Positions 33,487-36,974 of a stretch of DNA of 36,974 bases are shown in pieces (positions within the stretch are counted from its first letter, which is position 1; each line of letters starts with the position of its first letter). The stretch is from Fimbriimonadales bacterium (GTDB lineage Bacteria > Armatimonadota > Fimbriimonadia > Fimbriimonadales > GBS-DC). Both the position numbers and the translations under genes were made by a program. Location: the NCBI GenBank assembly GCA_025061985.1, contig JANXAW010000014.1, forward strand, positions 1-36,974. Direction: 5' to 3'. The notes beneath the pieces were generated by a model. The model worked only from the letters and a program-made list of their open reading frames with translations. It was not told the origin of the DNA and made no database searches.

Positions 33487-35664
33487 ATGAGTGCGCTCTG
33501 GAACGACGTCGAGCGAGCTTTTCAGCGTCTGGAGGCGCAGCCGGGGTTTGAAATGCGCTCTGCACAGCGCGCAATGGCGCAGTTTGTGTGCGAGTGGCTG
33601 GAAAGCCGCACCATGGGGGTGGTGGAAGCGCCCACGGGGGTCGGCAAGAGCCTCGCCGTGCTGCTACCTGCCATTGCCTTTTGCCTGCGCAATAACGCTC
33701 GCATCGTGATTAGCACCTACACGAATGTGCTGGCGGAGCAGTATTGGCGTAAAGACCTACCTCTTGCGCTAAGCCTGTTTCCGAAGGCCCCTGTTGTGGC
33801 GTTAGCGATGGGGCGCAACCGCTACGCATGCATAGACGCCATCCGTGGCAACAAGCTGCCGCGCGTGCGCCCCGAGCTCGTGCGAATGCTGCAGGAGTGG
33901 CTGGGAGTCGCCCACGAAGGTGTGGAAGCCGAGCTGGATGCGTTCCTACGACGCAAGAGCGTGCCACCAGCATTCAAAGCTGGGCTGTGGGATGCTATCG
34001 CCGTGCCCCCTGCCTGCCGCGCACGAGTGTGCCCCTACTACCGCATGTGCTTCTACTATCAGGCACGACGCCGCGCGGCCCAAGCGCAACTCGTGATCAC
34101 CAACCACGCCTTTGTACTGACCGACGCACAGGTTCGCCTCACCACAAACGAAGAGTCATCCCTGCTGGACGACTACGACTTCCTAATCGTGGACGAAGCT
34201 CACGACCTAATGGACGCAGCTGCTACCGCATTAGAGTTTGACTTAGACGAAGCGTTTGTGGAGTCGCTAATAGCGTACGCCGCCACCTTGAGTAACCAGA
34301 TCGCCTACGCCCTTGAGTCAGAACAACCACCGTTAGGCTTTCTAATGTCTGTGCAGCGGTTGGCAGAGCAATTCGTGCGCTGTTGCAGAACGGCGTTCGA
34401 GCAAGTAGAAATGCCTCAGCTGCCCCCTGATGGTATAGCCACGCGCGTAGCGCCCGCTGCACTGGCAGAGATGCCCGCGCTTAGCGCCGCGTTCCGCGCT
34501 GATCTCCACACGAAGGTCAAACACATTGCTGACACTCTGCGCGCAGAAATCCGTACCTTGCTGCACGAGCTAACTCAAACCCTGCAAGCAATGCGCGATC
34601 AGCTCACCGAGGCGGAACGGCAGGCCGCAGCGGAGGTTATTCAGCAGTTCGCCTACGGCTTTACTCAGATGGACGGTAGTCTCAGTCGCCTTAGCGAGCC
34701 GCCAGAAGGCGTTTGTTGGCTCGAACCGACAGAGACGGGCTGGAAGGCGTGCTATGCACCGCTGGAAGTTGCCGACTGGCTGCGTACGCATCTTTGGCAA
34801 AAGCGCCCCAGCTTGCTGATGAGCGCAACGCTTACTATCGACGGGCAGTTTGACTTCTTTATGCAGCAGCTGGGGCTAGAAACGCCACATCGATTGCGCC
34901 TGCCACAGGTGTTTGATTACGCGCGGCAGTGTGCGCTCTACCTACCCCCACTCGGCACGATCCCTGAGCCGCCGAGCAGCCCCTCCGCCCCAGGGGCAGG
35001 CGAGTACTACCAGCGATTGGCAGCTCAGATTGAGGCGCTACTCCGCCTCACTAAGGGGCGCGCCTTGGTGCTGTTTGCCTCGCGCCACGAGATGCATGAA
35101 GTCGCCCAACGCCTACCTGACCTACCAGGCATCCGCATCCTGATCCAAGGCGAAAGCTCAAACGCGGACTTATCTAAACAATTTCGCGAGGATGTGCACT
35201 CAGTGCTGTTTGGGCTACGCTCGTTCTGGACGGGCTTCGATGCGCCTGGCGAAACGCTAACAAACCTCATTCTCACGCGCATCCCATTTGAGGTGCCTAC
35301 TACCCCCTTGCAGCGGGCGCGCAAGGCACGCATAGAGGCACAAGGCGCTGACGCTTTCCGCGCGTGGACGCTCCCTTTGGCAAAGCTGCAGATGCGCCAA
35401 GGCTTTGGGCGTCTGATTCGCCGCTCTGACGACGTAGGGATTGTGGCGATTTTAGACCCGCGCATGCGCACCCGCGCCTACGGCTGGGAGATACTCAACA
35501 ACCTGCCAGAAGGCATCCCCATCTTCGACTCTCTTGAGGCATTGGCAGAATGGCTGCGCCAGCGCACAGATTTGGCAAATACCATAAGTTTCTCTTCGCG
35601 CCAAATAGCTAGCGGGCTTTTGAAAGATAAACTGGTCGTCGGCGAGAACGCCGACACTACATAA
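33487..35664 (+). CDS. dinG: DinG/XPD-type iron-sulfur DNA helicase
   Basis: This 725-residue protein is a superfamily 2 helicase of the DinG/XPD group, which unwinds DNA 5'-3' and acts on R-loops and repair intermediates. Walker A APTGVGKS is at 48-55 and the DEAH box at 236-239. Four cysteines between them (C115, C177, C182, C188) fit the 4Fe-4S cluster of XPD-like helicases. The C-terminal half has LMSATLTIDG, VLFGLRSFWTGFDAPG and QGFGRLIRR (motif VI). No exonuclease domain is fused, unlike some Firmicutes DinG. Start chosen from the -10 box at 33465. Confidence 0.92.
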   Translation: MSALWNDVERAFQRLEAQPGFEMRSAQRAMAQFVCEWLESRTMGVVEAPTGVGKSLAVLLPAIAFCLRNNARIVISTYTNVLAEQYWRKDLPLALSLFPKAPVVALAMGRNRYACIDAIRGNKLPRVRPELVRMLQEWLGVAHEGVEAELDAFLRRKSVPPAFKAGLWDAIAVPPACRARVCPYYRMCFYYQARRRAAQAQLVITNHAFVLTDAQVRLTTNEESSLLDDYDFLIVDEAHDLMDAAATALEFDLDEAFVESLIAYAATLSNQIAYALESEQPPLGFLMSVQRLAEQFVRCCRTAFEQVEMPQLPPDGIATRVAPAALAEMPALSAAFRADLHTKVKHIADTLRAEIRTLLHELTQTLQAMRDQLTEAERQAAAEVIQQFAYGFTQMDGSLSRLSEPPEGVCWLEPTETGWKACYAPLEVADWLRTHLWQKRPSLLMSATLTIDGQFDFFMQQLGLETPHRLRLPQVFDYARQCALYLPPLGTIPEPPSSPSAPGAGEYYQRLAAQIEALLRLTKGRALVLFASRHEMHEVAQRLPDLPGIRILIQGESSNADLSKQFREDVHSVLFGLRSFWTGFDAPGETLTNLILTRIPFEVPTTPLQRARKARIEAQGADAFRAWTLPLAKLQMRQGFGRLIRRSDDVGIVAILDPRMRTRAYGWEILNNLPEGIPIFDSLEALAEWLRQRTDLANTISFSSRQIASGLLKDKLVVGENADTT

Positions 35665-35674
35665 GCGTCCGCTT

Positions 35675-35731
35675 TCACCCCAAGCAGAGCAAGGGGTCTA
35701 AGACTTCTCCCTGCGCTCGGAAGAACAAGGG
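35675..35731. repeat. Degenerate palindromic repeat, copy B
   Basis: TCACCCCAA, AGCAAGGGGTCT, CTTCTCCCTGCGCTCGG and AACAAGGG follow one another and form an imperfect hairpin. The order of blocks matches copy A (31398-31447). It lies between the DinG-like gene and the transposase-sigma4 fusion gene. The rest of 35665-35886 holds a short inverted repeat (GCTGTT/AACAGC near 35737-35761) and the promoter at 35849, and no other gene. Confidence 0.55.
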
Positions 35732-35848
35732 ATTGGCTGTTGGTGGGGAATGCTAACAGCTACGGGTAGCCTACACGGGCGGGCTTAGTTTGGGGCACGA
35801 CTTTAGCCGCTGCACTCTTTTGCTCTCTGGCTGTGCATTCTTATCGGG

Positions 35849-35854
35849 TATACT
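35849..35854 (+). promoter_or_regulatory. -10 element TATACT of the transposase-sigma4 gene
   Basis: TATACT preceded by CGGG lies 32 bases before the ATG at 35887. A GGAGG site at 35876-35880 follows. An in-frame GTG at 35833 is upstream of this box and so is unlikely to be the start. Confidence 0.5.
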
Positions 35855-35886
35855 GTACCTACCGCCGTTGTTGGTGGAGGGCGCGC

Positions 35887-36609
35887 ATGGCGAAACGACC
35901 AGCAACGCAGCGTATCCCGCGATCACCCTTTGGGCGATTGCGCACTACAGGTTCCAGTGCGTACCGCTTGTACGCGCTACTGGCGTTTTACGCCCGCGCC
36001 AAAAAGCCCCTGTTTGACCCTGAGGTAACCGCCCTGTTCACTCAGGTGCTGCCCGAGGTTTGCCAAAGCTATGGATACGAACTCATCGCTTACCGACTGA
36101 TGCCCAACCAGGTGCATCTGATTGTGGGCTTCAAGCCTACCGATGCCATTACCGATGTTGTTAGCGACATCAAGCGAAGTACCGCTCATCGCCTGTTTGA
36201 AGGCATCCCGCGCCTGGAAGTGGAAATCGGCAAGCGCAACTTCTGGGCAGAAGGCTACTTTGCGGAGACCCTAGGGCATACTCAGATCGAGCCGTTGCTT
36301 CGGGCATGGCAAAACCGCGCCAAGCAAGAGGAACCGCTGCTTGTTCAAATCTTGTACGACTTAGCACAGCCTCTCCATCCTAAACAAATCGAGCAGATGT
36401 TGGATGAGCTTCTACCTGCTGAGCGGGTGGTAATGCGCTTGCTGTATGGGTTGCAAGGCGAACAGGTGCACACTCTCGAACAAGCAGCCGAGAAGCTTTC
36501 GCTCAAGCCCGAAGAGGTACACCAAATCGCGCAGGAGTCGCTTGCGAAGATTCGCGCATTGATGCGCGAGCAACGCCTCGAACGCCAGTCAGGGAGGTCT
36601 TCATCATGA
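35887..36609 (+). CDS. Fusion of Y1 (IS200/RAYT-like) transposase domain and sigma-70 region 4
   Basis: This 240-residue protein has two parts. Residues about 23-145 resemble Y1 transposases (TnpA_REP type): YRLMPNQVHLIVG, DIKRSTAHRLF and FWAEGYFAETLG are the conserved blocks. The HUH motif reads Q75-V-H77 instead of HxH, and at the YIxxQ site that holds the catalytic tyrosine the sequence is L138-R-A-W-Q142; cleavage activity is therefore unlikely. Residues about 172-226 match region 4 of housekeeping sigma factors: LPAERVVMRLLYGL, HTLEQAAEKL and EEVHQIAQESLAKIR. Several base-contact positions of sigma-70 (R584, R586, R588) are changed to P208, E210 and H212. It could be a DNA- or RNA-binding regulator. 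It overlaps the HIT gene by 4 bases. Confidence 0.8.
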   Translation: MAKRPATQRIPRSPFGRLRTTGSSAYRLYALLAFYARAKKPLFDPEVTALFTQVLPEVCQSYGYELIAYRLMPNQVHLIVGFKPTDAITDVVSDIKRSTAHRLFEGIPRLEVEIGKRNFWAEGYFAETLGHTQIEPLLRAWQNRAKQEEPLLVQILYDLAQPLHPKQIEQMLDELLPAERVVMRLLYGLQGEQVHTLEQAAEKLSLKPEEVHQIAQESLAKIRALMREQRLERQSGRSSS

Positions 36610-36950
36610 GTGATTGCTTGTTTTGCAAGTTTGCCCGTCACGAAATTCCTACGCAAGTGGTGTACGAAGATGAGCATGCCTTCGCGTTTCGCGACATCAA
36701 CCCGCAAGCCCCAACGCACATCTTAATCATCCCACGCGAGCATATCGAAAGCCTTGCAGCGATGCAGCCCGAACACGAGGGGCTGATGGGGCACTTGCTG
36801 TGGGTGTGCGCGGAGATTGCGCGGCGCGAAGGGATTGCCGATGAGGGCTACCGCGTGGTGTTGAACACCAACCGCGCTGCAGGGCAGTCTGTGTACCATC
36901 TGCACTTGCACCTGCTGGGCGGGCGGACGATGCATTGGCCCCCAGGCTAA
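36606..36950 (+). CDS. HIT-family protein (HinT-like nucleotide hydrolase)
   Basis: This 114-residue protein starts with CLFCKFARHEIPTQVVYEDE and ends with the histidine-triad HLHLHLLGG, preceded by NTNRAAGQSVYH. HinT-type enzymes hydrolyse purine nucleoside phosphoramidates and AMP-lysine adducts. Length is normal (about 110-115). The ATG overlaps the stop of the fusion gene (ATGA) and a GGGAGG site lies 9 bases upstream, so it should be translationally coupled. The last 24 bases of the window hold nothing recognisable. Confidence 0.95.
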   Translation: MSDCLFCKFARHEIPTQVVYEDEHAFAFRDINPQAPTHILIIPREHIESLAAMQPEHEGLMGHLLWVCAEIARREGIADEGYRVVLNTNRAAGQSVYHLHLHLLGGRTMHWPPG

Positions 36951-36974
36951 ACAAATGCTCAGCCCCCAAACAGA

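Noticed and set aside
35833-35886. Upstream GTG start giving an 18-residue longer transposase-sigma4 protein
   Set aside because: The GTG lies before the TATACT promoter box, has no ribosome site, and the extra residues are Trp/Arg-rich and unlike the family; the ATG at 35887 has GGAGG.

Overview
The window is about 37 kb of gene-dense bacterial chromosome. Several traits together point to a thermophilic or soil member of the Armatimonadota, probably the Fimbriimonadales. These are a secreted HAF-like/dockerin protein end, a prepilin-like protein with an H-Xn-DG ending, a large secreted glycosidase-like protein, glycosyltransferase-TPR proteins, and an alpha-operon ribosomal cluster split from secY. 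This placement is inference from protein style only; there is no rRNA in the window, and I saw no tRNA, CRISPR array, intact insertion sequence or prophage.

Layout. 1-339: C-terminal end of a secreted HAF-like/dockerin protein. 464-7210: housekeeping genes, namely a PcrA/UvrD helicase, a sugar-isomerase-like protein, ribosomal protein bL25, a diguanylate cyclase, GlmM and GrpE. 7405-10080: a MerR-type regulator and a TPR/GT2/TPR glycosyltransferase. 10083-14235 (minus): a secreted clan GH-A glycosidase-like protein and an orphan FtsX-type permease. 14329-20703: translation block infA, rpmJ, rpsM, rpsK, rpsD, rpoA, rplQ, truA, rplM, rpsI, purD; rpmJ (37 aa) is easily missed. 20709-24522: a Tricorn-like beta-propeller protein lacking its protease half, divergent from a family B DNA polymerase. 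24740-30331: an FAD amine oxidase, a decayed coiled-coil pseudogene, GlcF-like Fe-S protein, YqeG phosphatase and an N-acyl-D-amino-acid deacylase. 30398-31682: a prepilin-like protein and a small membrane protein. 31693-35664: an ankyrin membrane protein, HisC and a DinG-like Fe-S helicase. 35887-36950: an unusual fusion of a Y1 (IS200/RAYT-type) transposase-like domain with a sigma-70 region-4-like domain, overlapping a HIT-family gene.

Two themes run across the window. First, many genes are preceded by a recurring GGTAnnnT box (a -10 element). In several cases it lies only 6-9 bases before the start codon with no Shine-Dalgarno sequence, which predicts leaderless mRNAs; ribosomal and other operon-internal genes instead carry good Shine-Dalgarno sites. 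Second, the best candidate for something undescribed is the transposase-sigma4 fusion at 35887-36609. Its HUH motif is altered (QVH instead of HxH) and the expected catalytic tyrosine is absent, suggesting a domesticated nucleic-acid-binding protein. A degenerate palindromic repeat sits just upstream of it and a related copy lies about 4.3 kb away, reminiscent of REP/RAYT arrangements.
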